Assembly: GCA_023428065.1 (NCBI GenBank)
Contig: JAEYZI010000004.1
Location: 25,004 to 89,003, forward strand
Direction: 5' to 3'
Length of the DNA: 64,000 nucleotides
Source of the DNA: Actinomycetes bacterium
Lineage (GTDB): Bacteria > Actinomycetota > Actinomycetes > Actinomycetales > Microbacteriaceae
Shown: positions 34,822 through 42,908 of the stretch, one piece after another
Numbering within the stretch: the stretch's first letter is position 1
Layout: the number at the start of each line of letters is the position of its first letter
The notes under the pieces: generated by a model
Told to the model about the DNA's origin: nothing
Seen by the model: the letters and a program-made list of their open reading frames with translations, nothing else
The model's database searches: none
Made by a program: the position numbers and the translations under genes

Positions 34822-34827
34822 CATGAT
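34822..34827 (+). promoter_or_regulatory. Possible -10 box for leaderless pfkA transcript
   Basis: CATGAT ends 6 nt before the GTG at 34834, matching the spacing of the other leaderless starts but with a poorer hexamer. No ribosome site is visible. Confidence 0.3.
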
Positions 34828-34833
34828 GGGCGG

Positions 34834-35859
34834 GTGAAGATCGGAATCCTCACCAGCGGCGGCGACTGCCCAGGACTCAACGCCGTCATCCGCGGTGCCG
34901 TGCTGAAGGGCCTCACCCAGCACGACGACATCGAGTTCGTCGGCATCCGCGACGGCTGGAAGGGCCTCGTCGAGGCCGACGTGCACCCGCTCGGGCGCCC
35001 CCAGGTCATGGGCATCTCGAAACAGGGCGGCACGATCCTCGGAACCTCCCGCACGAACCCGTTCGAGTACGGCGGTGTGGAGCGCGTCCGGGACGTCATG
35101 GCAGACACGGGCATGGACGCCGTCATCGCGATCGGCGGCGAGGGCACCCTCGCGGCGGCGAAACGCCTCACGGACGAGGGCCTGCAGATCGTCGGCGTTC
35201 CGAAGACCGTCGACAACGACCTCTCCGCGACCGACTACACCTTCGGCTTCGACACGGCCGTGCAGATCGCCACCGAGGCGATGGACCGGCTGCGCACGAC
35301 GGGCGACTCGCACGGACGATGCATGGTCGCGGAGGTCATGGGTCGGCACGTCGGCTGGATCGCCCTGCACTCGGGCATGGCGTCGGGCGCGCACGCGATC
35401 CTCATCCCGGAGCGCAAGACGAGCATGGACGAGATCTGCACGTGGGTGGACTCCGCCCGCGCCCGCGGTCGCGCCCCGCTCGTCGTCGTCGCCGAGGGCT
35501 TCCAGCTCGACACGATGGACGACGCCCACTCGGAGCGCGGCCTCGACGCCTTCGGGCGCCCGCGCCTCGGCGGCATCGGCGACATGCTCGCCCCCGAGAT
35601 CGAGGACCGCACGGGCATCGAGACCCGCTCGACGACCCTCGGCCACATCCAGCGCGGCGGCACCCCGACGGCGTACGACCGCGTGCTCGCGACCCGCTAC
35701 GGCATGGCGGTCGTCGACATCGTGCTCGAGGAGCAGTGGGGCAAGATGGTCGCGCTCCGCGGCACCCAGATCGTGACCGTGCCGTTCGAGGACGCCCTCG
35801 GGCGCCTCAAGACGGTGCCGCAGTCTCGCTACGACGAGGCCGCCATCCTCTTCGGCTGA
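34834..35859 (+). CDS. pfkA: 6-phosphofructokinase
   Basis: Phosphorylates fructose 6-phosphate in glycolysis. 341 residues. TSGGDCPGLNAVIRG (8-22) binds the phosphoryl donor, GGEGTL carries Gly104, and VPKTVDNDLSATDYTFG carries Lys124 with the catalytic Asp127. EVMGRHVGWIALHSG, near the middle, binds the sugar phosphate. The Gly104 plus Lys124 combination, in E. coli numbering that matches here, is the form found in actinobacterial ATP-dependent enzymes; pyrophosphate-dependent relatives have Asp104. ATP is thus the probable donor. The GTG start fits the conserved beginning KIGILTSGG. A serine hydrolase gene follows after 2 bp. Confidence 0.94.
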   Translation: MKIGILTSGGDCPGLNAVIRGAVLKGLTQHDDIEFVGIRDGWKGLVEADVHPLGRPQVMGISKQGGTILGTSRTNPFEYGGVERVRDVMADTGMDAVIAIGGEGTLAAAKRLTDEGLQIVGVPKTVDNDLSATDYTFGFDTAVQIATEAMDRLRTTGDSHGRCMVAEVMGRHVGWIALHSGMASGAHAILIPERKTSMDEICTWVDSARARGRAPLVVVAEGFQLDTMDDAHSERGLDAFGRPRLGGIGDMLAPEIEDRTGIETRSTTLGHIQRGGTPTAYDRVLATRYGMAVVDIVLEEQWGKMVALRGTQIVTVPFEDALGRLKTVPQSRYDEAAILFG

Positions 35860-35861
35860 CC

Positions 35862-37232
35862 GTGGTGTCGACGTCGCGACTCGTCGAGTCGCTCGCGCAG
35901 CTCGACGCGCGTGTGGGCACGATGGCGCCGACGCAGGTGAGGGGCGTCGTCGCCGACGGGCGGCTCGACCGGCTCGACGGCCTGGGCGAGCTGCCGGGCG
36001 AGGCGGCACGCACGGCCTTCCGCATCGCGTCGTGCACGAAGAGCTTCACGGCGGCCGCCGCGCTCCTGCTCGAGGCGGACGGCGTGCTCGACCTCGACGA
36101 GCCCCTCGCGGACGCGCTCGACACCCCCCTGCGCGTCGTGGGTCCGGACGGCCCGCCGCCGACCGTGCTCGACGCGCTCTCGATGCGCGCGGGCTTCCCG
36201 ACCGACGACCCGTGGGCGGACCGGCAGGAGTCGCTTCCCGACGATCGTTTCGCCGCGCTCCTCGCCGAGGGGGTGCGCACGATCTTCCCGGCGGGCACGC
36301 GCTTCGAGTACTCGAACCTGGGGTACGCGATCGTCGGCCGCATCCTGTCGGCTCGCGCGGGGATGCCGTTCCGCCGCCTCGTCGAGTCGCGGCTGATCGA
36401 GCCGCTCGGCCTCGCCGGTACGGGCTTCGACGCATCGATCGGCGGGGCGATCACGGGCGTGCGACCCGCCGCCGACGGCTGGGAGCCGCTGCCGTTCAGC
36501 GGGCCCGGCGCGTTCTCGCCGATCGGCGGCCTGTTCAGCACGGCCCCCGACCTCGCACGCTGGTGCGGCGTGCTCGCAGGCGCGGTCGAGGCGGGCGACG
36601 TGCTGCCCGCCCACCTCGCCGAGCGGATGCGGCATCCGCACACCCCCGTCACGGGCGACCCGGGCGGCCCCGGTCCGTGGCGCGCCTACGGTCTCGGCCT
36701 CACGGTGCGCGCGGATGCCGACGGCCGCCTCTTCGTCGGCCACAGCGGCGGCTACCCCGGTTTCACGACGCGCATGGAGTGGGAGCAGGCGTCGCGCCTC
36801 GGCGTCGTCGTCTTCGAGAACGCGACCTACACGGCCCTCACGCCCGCGGTCGAGGCCGTCATGGATGCCGCCTTCGCGGCCGAGGAGGAGACCCCTGCGC
36901 CGCGCGAGCGCGGGACGGCCGAGCCGTGGCCGGAGACGGTCGCGGCCGCCGACGGGCTGCGGGCATCGCTGCCGGCGGGCTCGCTCGGAGACCGCTCGCT
37001 CTTCGACGCGTGCGTCGAGCTCGACCTGCCGTTCGCCGAACGCGAGGCGCGGCTGCGCGCGCTGCTCGACGAGATCGGCGGCGTCGACGAGCTCGGCGAG
37101 CTCGAGCACGAGACGCCCGCGCACGCCGCGTGGGAGCTGCGCGGCCCCCGCGGGACGCTGCGCTGCCGCATCCTCATGACGCCGCTCGCGGAGCCCCGCG
37201 TGCAGAAGCTCGACGTCTCGCCCTCCCCCTAG
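35862..37232 (+). CDS. Serine hydrolase, class C beta-lactamase/esterase family
   Basis: 456 residues, no signal peptide, so probably cytoplasmic. The serine-hydrolase triad of motifs is present: SCTK (57-60) with the nucleophile, YSNLGY (about 145) and HSGGY (about 295). The last 110 residues form an extra acidic C-terminal domain. The proteins of this type are mostly esterases or D-amino-acid peptidases rather than antibiotic-degrading enzymes. GTG at 35862 or 35865 starts 2 nt after the pfkA stop, so it is coupled to pfkA. Physiological link to glycolysis is not evident. Confidence 0.82.
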   Translation: MVSTSRLVESLAQLDARVGTMAPTQVRGVVADGRLDRLDGLGELPGEAARTAFRIASCTKSFTAAAALLLEADGVLDLDEPLADALDTPLRVVGPDGPPPTVLDALSMRAGFPTDDPWADRQESLPDDRFAALLAEGVRTIFPAGTRFEYSNLGYAIVGRILSARAGMPFRRLVESRLIEPLGLAGTGFDASIGGAITGVRPAADGWEPLPFSGPGAFSPIGGLFSTAPDLARWCGVLAGAVEAGDVLPAHLAERMRHPHTPVTGDPGGPGPWRAYGLGLTVRADADGRLFVGHSGGYPGFTTRMEWEQASRLGVVVFENATYTALTPAVEAVMDAAFAAEEETPAPRERGTAEPWPETVAAADGLRASLPAGSLGDRSLFDACVELDLPFAEREARLRALLDEIGGVDELGELEHETPAHAAWELRGPRGTLRCRILMTPLAEPRVQKLDVSPSP

Positions 37233-37235
37233 GCT
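37230..37235 (+). promoter_or_regulatory. -10 box for leaderless YhdH/AcuI-like reductase transcript
   Basis: TAGGCT begins at the last base of the hydrolase stop codon and ends 6 nt before the ATG at 37242. No ribosome site. Confidence 0.5.
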
Positions 37236-37241
37236 CGGAGC

Positions 37242-38219
37242 ATGGTGCGTGCGCTGCAGGTGACTCGAGAGGACACGGGCGCGGGCGCCCGCTTCGTGGA
37301 GCTCGAGGAGGGCGACCTCGGCGACGGCGAGGTGCTGCTCGACGTCGCCTACTCGAGCCTCAACTTCAAGGACGGCCTCGCGCTGCGGGGCGACCGAGGC
37401 GTCGTGCGCGTCTCACCGCTCGTACCCGGCATCGACGTCGTCGGCACGGTCGTCGAGTCGAGCGACGGCCGCTGGCGCGCGGGCGACGAGGTCGTGCTCA
37501 CGGGCGCCGGGCTCGGTGAGACCCGCAACGGCGGTTACAGCACGCGCGCGCGGGTGCCCGCCGCCGACCTCGTGCGCGTGCCCGAGCGGCTCGGGATGCG
37601 CCGGGTCGCCGCGATCGGCACGGCCGGCTTCACCGCCGCCCAGGCGGTGCTCGCCCTCGAGCAGGCCGACATCCCCGACGGCGAGATCGTCGTGACGGGA
37701 GCGACGGGCGGACTCGGGTCGATCGCCGTCATGCTGCTCGCCGCATCCGGCCACCACGTCGTCGCCGCGACGGGTCACCCCCACGACCGCGGCTACCTCG
37801 AGCGGCTCGGCGCCGCCGGGCTGCTCGACCGCGCGGAGCTGCAGACCACCGGCAAGCCGCTTCAGGCGAGCCGGTGGGCGGGCGCGATCGACGTCGTCGG
37901 CGGCACGACCCTCGCGACGCTCCTCGCGCAGGCCCGCTACGGCGGCGCGGTCGCCGCGTGCGGCCTCGTCGAGAGCCCCGAGCTCGTGACGACCGTCATG
38001 CCCTTCATCCTGCGCGGCGTGCGGCTGCTCGGCATCAACTCGGTCGAGGCCCCGCTCGTGACACGCGCCCGCGTGTGGGACCGGCTCGAGCGCGACCTCG
38101 ACCTCGGGCTGCTCGACAGCCTCACGACCGAGATCGCGCTCGCCGACGTGCCCTCGTACGCGAGTCGCATCCTGTCGGGCGACACCCGAGGGCGAATCGC
38201 GGTGCGCGTGGCAGACTGA
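37242..38219 (+). CDS. MDR-family NADPH-dependent reductase, YhdH/AcuI type
   Basis: 325 residues. Zinc-free medium-chain dehydrogenase related to acryloyl-CoA reductase AcuI and YhdH. SLNFKDGLALRGDRGVVRVSPLVPGIDVVGTV is the family N-terminal catalytic region, and VTGATGGLGSIAVMLLAASGHHVVAATG is the NADPH Rossmann loop. The C-terminal LLGINSVEAPLVTRARVWDRL is also conserved in the group. It probably reduces an alpha,beta-unsaturated carbonyl or acryloyl-type thioester; the true substrate is not known. Start fixed by TAGGCT 6 nt upstream. A DUF1304 gene follows after 5 bp. Confidence 0.88.
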   Translation: MVRALQVTREDTGAGARFVELEEGDLGDGEVLLDVAYSSLNFKDGLALRGDRGVVRVSPLVPGIDVVGTVVESSDGRWRAGDEVVLTGAGLGETRNGGYSTRARVPAADLVRVPERLGMRRVAAIGTAGFTAAQAVLALEQADIPDGEIVVTGATGGLGSIAVMLLAASGHHVVAATGHPHDRGYLERLGAAGLLDRAELQTTGKPLQASRWAGAIDVVGGTTLATLLAQARYGGAVAACGLVESPELVTTVMPFILRGVRLLGINSVEAPLVTRARVWDRLERDLDLGLLDSLTTEIALADVPSYASRILSGDTRGRIAVRVAD

Positions 38220-38224
38220 CCGGC

Positions 38225-38635
38225 ATGGACGCCACCGCCGTCGCCATCGCCGGATCCGTCTTCGCGGGCATCGCCGCCGCGATCCACGTCTACATCTGGG
38301 TGCTCGAGAGCGTGCTCTGGACGCGCGAGTCGACCCGGCGCACCTTCGGCGTCAGATCGGCCGAGGACGCCGACACCCTCCGCGTCATGGCCTACAACCA
38401 GGGCTTCTACAACCTCTTCCTCGCGCTCGGCGTCGTCGTCGGGCTCGTGCTGTTGTGGTCGGGCGTCGACGTCGCCGGCCTCGTGCTGACCCTCTTCGCG
38501 TGCGCGTGCATGGTGCTCGCGGCTCTCGTGCTGCTGACCGCCGACTCCCGGATGCGGCGCGCCGCGCTCGTGCAGGGTGCGGCTCCGCTCGTGGCGGTCG
38601 TCCTGCTCGCCTACGTGCTCACGCAGCTCGGCTGA
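38225..38635 (+). CDS. DUF1304 membrane protein
   Basis: 136 residues with four membrane helices. It matches DUF1304: VFAGIAAAIHVYIWVLESVLW opens, AYNQGFYNLFLALGVVVG carries the conserved NQGxYN element, and LACAC-like helix plus a C-terminal VAVVLLAYVLTQLG helix close it. Role unknown. It follows the YhdH/AcuI-like gene closely and is probably on its transcript, with a weak CAGACT box also possible. Confidence 0.85.
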   Translation: MDATAVAIAGSVFAGIAAAIHVYIWVLESVLWTRESTRRTFGVRSAEDADTLRVMAYNQGFYNLFLALGVVVGLVLLWSGVDVAGLVLTLFACACMVLAALVLLTADSRMRRAALVQGAAPLVAVVLLAYVLTQLG

Positions 38636-38708
38636 CATCGCACCCCTCCCCCTCGGCGCGCGAGTGAGGTAACGTCTCAGCAGTCGCCGACCGGGGGGAG
38701 AAGCGATC

Positions 38709-39848
38709 ATGGGGACCGATCCGTCCGTCGCCGGGCGTCGGCGCGCACCGGCACCACGCCGCATCGCGGCCGTCCTGGCTCTCGTCGCGGGGCTCGTCGC
38801 CGCCCTGCTGCCGAGTCCCGCGTTCGCGGCCGCGGACCCTGCGGTCGCGACCGCGCGCATCTTCAGCGACACCAACGCCGTGCGCGCGAGCGCCGGACAG
38901 ATCCCGCTCGTGCGCAACGCGAGCATGGACGCCGTCGCCATGGCCTGGTCGAAGAAGCAGCACGACGCCCCCGGGATGTCCCACAACCCCTCGTACTCGT
39001 CGGAGATCCCCTCGGGCTGGCGCCGCGCGGGCGAGAACGTCGCGTACGGCTATGCCTACACGACCGTCGTCGAGGCGTGGCGCAATTCGTCCGGCCACTA
39101 CGCCAACATGGTCGGCGACTACACCGACATCGGCGTCGGCTACTACGAGGGCCCCAACGGCCGCTACTTCACGCAGGTGTTCGCGAAGTACCCGACGACC
39201 GACACGGGTGCGACCGCGTTCGTGCTCGCCTGTTACACCGACGTGCTCGGACGCACCCCGAGCCGCACGGGCTCCGAGGTGACCTTCTGGCGCTCGGCCC
39301 TCGCCTCGGGGACGCCGCGCAGCGCCGTGGCGGGCGGCTTCACGGGAAGCGACGAGTACCGCCTCCTCATGATCGACGCGGCCTACAGCGAGGTGCTGGG
39401 ACGCGCGGCCGAGCCCAACGGACGCACCTGGTGGCTCGACGCGATGCGCGCGGGGCTCGTGCAGCCCGACGACGCCCACCGGACCTTCCTCACGACGGAG
39501 GAGTTCTACACCGTCGTCGCGGGCGGCACGCCGACGGGCTTCATCGCCGCCCTCTACGACGACATCCTCGACCGCGCGCCCGACGCGAACGGCGTGCGCT
39601 TCTGGTCGGACGTGCTCGCGGCCGACGGCCGCACCGCCGTCGTCGACGGCATCTGGATGGCCGACGAGACCTCGCGAAAGCGGGTCGCGGATGCCTACGT
39701 CGCGCTGCTCGGTCGCACGGCGAGCCTCTCCGAGCAGACCTTCTGGGCGAAGGAGGTGCGCACGGCCGGACCGACCGCGATGCGCACCTCGATCATGTCC
39801 TCGGTCGAGTACTGGAACCGCGCCCAGCAGCGCTTCGCGACGGCCTAG
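38709..39848 (+). CDS. Secreted CAP-domain protein with DUF4214 repeats
   Basis: 379 residues. Signal peptide about 1-40 (IAAVLALVAGLVAALLPSPAFAA). A CAP/SCP domain (about 45-160) has NAVRASAG, then SHNP, GENVAYGY, then WRNSSGHYANMVGDYTDIGVGYY. The remaining 215 residues hold about three DUF4214 units, each with a Tyr-x-Asp-x-LGR motif (VLACYTDVLGRTPS, AYSEVLGRAAEPNG, ALYDDILDRAPDANG, AYVALLGRTAS). CAP domains bind lipids or act in cell-wall interactions; DUF4214 is typical of surface and calcium-linked proteins. No sortase motif, so it is released or held by wall binding. A TAACGT box is about 35 bp upstream and GGGGGGAGAAG is the ribosome site. Ends in CTAG shared with the hemL stop. Confidence 0.82.
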   Translation: MGTDPSVAGRRRAPAPRRIAAVLALVAGLVAALLPSPAFAAADPAVATARIFSDTNAVRASAGQIPLVRNASMDAVAMAWSKKQHDAPGMSHNPSYSSEIPSGWRRAGENVAYGYAYTTVVEAWRNSSGHYANMVGDYTDIGVGYYEGPNGRYFTQVFAKYPTTDTGATAFVLACYTDVLGRTPSRTGSEVTFWRSALASGTPRSAVAGGFTGSDEYRLLMIDAAYSEVLGRAAEPNGRTWWLDAMRAGLVQPDDAHRTFLTTEEFYTVVAGGTPTGFIAALYDDILDRAPDANGVRFWSDVLAADGRTAVVDGIWMADETSRKRVADAYVALLGRTASLSEQTFWAKEVRTAGPTAMRTSIMSSVEYWNRAQQRFATA

Positions 39849-41158
39849 GGACGCGCGGCCGCCGCCGCGCGCGCCGCGGCGGGAAGGGCGGCGCGGATGC
39901 GGTCGAGCGCTGCGTCGTCGTGCGCGGCCGTGAGGAACCACGCCTCGAAGACGCTCGGCGGCGCGGACACGCCCGCGTCCAGCAGCGCGTGGAAGAAGGC
40001 CGGGTAGCGCCACGCCTCCTGCGCCTTCGCATCGGCATAGTCGCGCACCGGCGCCTCGCGGAACGCGATCGAGAAGAGGCTTCCCGCGCGCGAGATGACG
40101 TGCGGGACACCCTCCGCGGCGAGCGCCTCGGCGACCCAGCCGGCCACGGCGTCCGCTGCGGCGTCGACGCGCGCGTACACCTCGGCGTCGGCGAGCCGCA
40201 GGGTCGCGAGGCCCGCGGCCACCGCGAGCGGGTTCCCGGAGAGCGTGCCCGCCTGATACACGGGGCCGACGGGCGCGAGCAGGTCCGTGAGCTCGGATCG
40301 TCCGGCGAGCGCCGCGAGCGGCATCCCGCCGCCCACGACCTTGCCGAAGGTGAAGAGGTCGGGCGACCAGCCCTCGCGCGCACCCTCGAGGCCCCACCAC
40401 CCGGCGGGGCCGACGCGGAAGCCCGTGAGCACCTCGTCGAGCACGAGCAGCGCCCCCTCGGCGCGCACGAGCTCCGTGAGCGCGCGGTTGAACCCGGGCT
40501 CGGGGGCGAGCACCCCCGCGTTGGCGCCCGCCGCCTCCGTGATGACGGCGGCGATGCGCCCCGGATGCGCGTCGAAGGCCGCCCGCACGGCGCCGAGGTC
40601 GTTGTAGGGCAGCACGAGCGTCTGCTCCGCGACGGCGCCCGGAACGCCGGCCGACCCGGGAAGGCCCTGCGTCGCGACGCCCGAGCCGGCCTCGGCGAGC
40701 AGCCCGTCGGAGTGGCCGTGGTAGTGCCCCGCGAACTTCACGACGAGATCGCGGCCCGTCGCGCCGCGGGCGAGGCGGATAGCCGTCATCGTCGCCTCGG
40801 TGCCGGTCGAGACGAGCCGCACCCGGTCGACGCCGCTCGCCGTGCCGAGCCGGTCGCGCACGAGCTCCGCGAGCTCGGTCTCCGCGGGCGTCGAGGCGCC
40901 GAACGACAGCCCGCGCGCGGCGGCCTCCTGCACGGCTCTCACGACCTCCGGATGCGCGTGGCCGAGGAGCGCGGGCCCCCACGACGCGACGAGGTCGACG
41001 TACTCGCGGCCCGCGACATCCGTCACATACGCGCCCCGCGCGCGCACGAGGAAGCGCGGCGTGCCGCCGACCGCCCCGAAGGCGCGCACGGGCGAGTTGA
41101 CGCCGCCCGGAAGCGCCGCCTGCGCCCGCGCGAAGGCGGCGTCGTTCGCGTCGCTCAC
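39845..41158 (-). CDS. hemL: Glutamate-1-semialdehyde 2,1-aminomutase
   Basis: PLP enzyme that converts glutamate 1-semialdehyde to 5-aminolevulinate, the second step of the C5 haem pathway. 437 residues. Landmarks are NSPVRAFGAVGGTPRF, LVSTGTEATMTAIRLARGATGR, FAGHYHGH, LVLDEVLTGFRVGPAGWW and the PLP lysine (about 272) in LFTFGKVVGGGMPLAA. The ATG (41156-41158) overlaps the hemB stop by 4 nt, so the two are coupled. Last gene of the haem operon. Its stop is convergent with the CAP gene, sharing CTAG. Confidence 0.96.
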   Translation of the reverse strand: MSDANDAAFARAQAALPGGVNSPVRAFGAVGGTPRFLVRARGAYVTDVAGREYVDLVASWGPALLGHAHPEVVRAVQEAAARGLSFGASTPAETELAELVRDRLGTASGVDRVRLVSTGTEATMTAIRLARGATGRDLVVKFAGHYHGHSDGLLAEAGSGVATQGLPGSAGVPGAVAEQTLVLPYNDLGAVRAAFDAHPGRIAAVITEAAGANAGVLAPEPGFNRALTELVRAEGALLVLDEVLTGFRVGPAGWWGLEGAREGWSPDLFTFGKVVGGGMPLAALAGRSELTDLLAPVGPVYQAGTLSGNPLAVAAGLATLRLADAEVYARVDAAADAVAGWVAEALAAEGVPHVISRAGSLFSIAFREAPVRDYADAKAQEAWRYPAFFHALLDAGVSAPPSVFEAWFLTAAHDDAALDRIRAALPAAARAAAAARP

Positions 41159-42138
41159 GCCCTCGCCCAGCGCTCCGCCGCCTCAAGCGCGAAGTAGCTC
41201 AGCACGGCGTCCGCACCCGCGCGCACGATCGACACGAGGGACTCGTCGATCGCTCGATCGCGATCGATCCAGCCGTTGGCGGCGGCGGCCGCGATCATGG
41301 CGTACTCGCCCGACACCTGGTACGCCCACACGGGCACGGGTGAGGCGGCCGCGGCGTCCGCGAGCACGTCGAGGTAGCTCATGGCGGGTTTCACCATGAC
41401 GACGTCGGCGCCCTCCGCGACGTCGAGCGCCACCTCGCGGGCCCCCTCGCGGCGGTTCGCCGGATCGAGCTGGTAGCTGCGGCGATCCCCCACGAGCGAC
41501 GACTGCACCGCCTCGCGGAATGGCCCGTAGAACGCCGAGGCGTACTTGGCCGCGTAGGCGAGGATCGGCACGTCGTGCGCGCCGTCGGCGTCGAGCGCCG
41601 CCCTCACCGCGGCGACCTGGCCGTCCATCATGCCCGAGAGGCCCACGAGCTGCGACCCCGCCCGCGCCTGCGCGAGCGCCATCTCGCGGTAGCGCACGAG
41701 GGTCGCGTCGTTGTCGACACGGCCGTCCACGTCGAGCACGCCGCAGTGACCGTGATCGGTGAACTCGTCGAGGCACAGGTCGGTCTGCACGACGAGCGCG
41801 TCGCCCACCTCCGCGGCCGCGATGCGCGTCGCGACGTTGAGGATGCCGTCCGGGTCGGTCGCGCCCGAGCCGGTCGCGTCCTTCTCCCGCGGAACGCCGA
41901 AGAGCATGACGCCCCCCACGCCCGCCGCTGCGGCGCGCTGCAATTCGGCGCGCAAGGAGTCGAGCGAGTGCTGCACGACGCCCGGCATCGACGCGATCGG
42001 GCGCGGCTCCTCCACCCCCTCGGCGACGAACATCGGCAGCACGAGCTGGGAAGGCGCGAGGTGCGTCTCGCGCGCGAGCCGCCGCCACGCCGGGCTCTGC
42101 CGCAGTCGGCGCGGACGGACCACGAGGCGGCCGCTCAT
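41155..42138 (-). CDS. hemB: Porphobilinogen synthase (delta-aminolevulinate dehydratase)
   Basis: Condenses two 5-aminolevulinate molecules to porphobilinogen. 327 residues. The Schiff-base lysines are in YAAKYASAFYG (about 196) and VMVKPAMSYLD (about 249). The metal region reads DLCLDEFTDHGHCGVLD: the first and last Cys are kept but the middle one is Asp, unlike the three-Cys zinc enzymes of E. coli or mammals. The ATG at 42138 overlaps the hemD stop by 4 nt, and its own stop overlaps the hemL start. Coupled haem operon. Confidence 0.96.
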   Translation of the reverse strand: MSGRLVVRPRRLRQSPAWRRLARETHLAPSQLVLPMFVAEGVEEPRPIASMPGVVQHSLDSLRAELQRAAAAGVGGVMLFGVPREKDATGSGATDPDGILNVATRIAAAEVGDALVVQTDLCLDEFTDHGHCGVLDVDGRVDNDATLVRYREMALAQARAGSQLVGLSGMMDGQVAAVRAALDADGAHDVPILAYAAKYASAFYGPFREAVQSSLVGDRRSYQLDPANRREGAREVALDVAEGADVVMVKPAMSYLDVLADAAAASPVPVWAYQVSGEYAMIAAAAANGWIDRDRAIDESLVSIVRAGADAVLSYFALEAAERWARA

Positions 42139-42908
42139 CCCGCCTCCGCATACTCGACGAGCGCCTCGATGAGGGAGTCGGCGCTGCGCTCCTCGGCGAT
42201 GACGTGCACCGTGAGGCCCGCGGCCCGCGCGTCGAAGGCCGTGCGCGGGCCGATGCAGGCGATGACCGTCTGCTCGGGCAGGGGCGCGAGCTGGGCGGCG
42301 ACCTGGCGCGCCACCGATCCCGAGGTCACGAGGATCGCGCCGATCCGACCGGATGCCACGTCGCGCGCCACCTCGGGCGACACGGTGACGCCGACCGTGC
42401 GATAGGCCGTCACGAACTCGACGTCGAAGCCGAGCTTCTGCAGGCCCGCGACGAGCGTCGGCTCGGCGACATCCGACTGCGGGATGAGCACGCGCCCGCG
42501 GATCTCCGAGTCGGGCCACTCCTTCACGAGGCCCCGCGCGGAGTTGTCGGAGCCCGGCACGAAGTCCACCCGGTAGCCCGCGAGCTGCAAAGCCGCGGCC
42601 GTCGTCTCACCGACCGCCGCGACGCGCGTCACGGCGGGCACCTTGACCCGCTGCGCGTTGAGCACGTCGACCGTCGTCGCACTCGTCACCACGAGCCACG
42701 CGTACTGGCCGTCCTCCAGCTCGTGCAGGGCGTTCGCGAGAGTCGTCGGGTCGTCGGTCGAGGCGAAGTTGATGAGCGGCGCGATGACCGGCACGCCGCC
42801 GTACCCGCGCAGGGTCGCGGCCACCGAGTCACCCCAGTTGCCGCCGCGCGGCACGAGCACGCGCCAGCCGGCGAGCGGCTTCGCCGGCCGCGCCTCGGGT
42901 CCGCTCAC
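42135..42908 (-). CDS. hemD: Uroporphyrinogen-III synthase
   Basis: Cyclises hydroxymethylbilane and inverts ring D. 257 residues. Sequence is divergent, as normal for HemD, but GWRVLVPRGGNWGDSVAATLRGYGGVPVIAPLI, YAWLVVTSATTVDVL, VAAVGETTAAALQLAGYRVDFVP and ILVTSGSVARQVA match the two-domain family. GTG at 42908 is chosen because it follows GGAGGGAGGGG and overlaps the hemC stop by 4 nt (42905-42908). A frame reaching far upstream is a shadow of hemC. Confidence 0.93.
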   Translation of the reverse strand: MSGPEARPAKPLAGWRVLVPRGGNWGDSVAATLRGYGGVPVIAPLINFASTDDPTTLANALHELEDGQYAWLVVTSATTVDVLNAQRVKVPAVTRVAAVGETTAAALQLAGYRVDFVPGSDNSARGLVKEWPDSEIRGRVLIPQSDVAEPTLVAGLQKLGFDVEFVTAYRTVGVTVSPEVARDVASGRIGAILVTSGSVARQVAAQLAPLPEQTVIACIGPRTAFDARAAGLTVHVIAEERSADSLIEALVEYAEAG

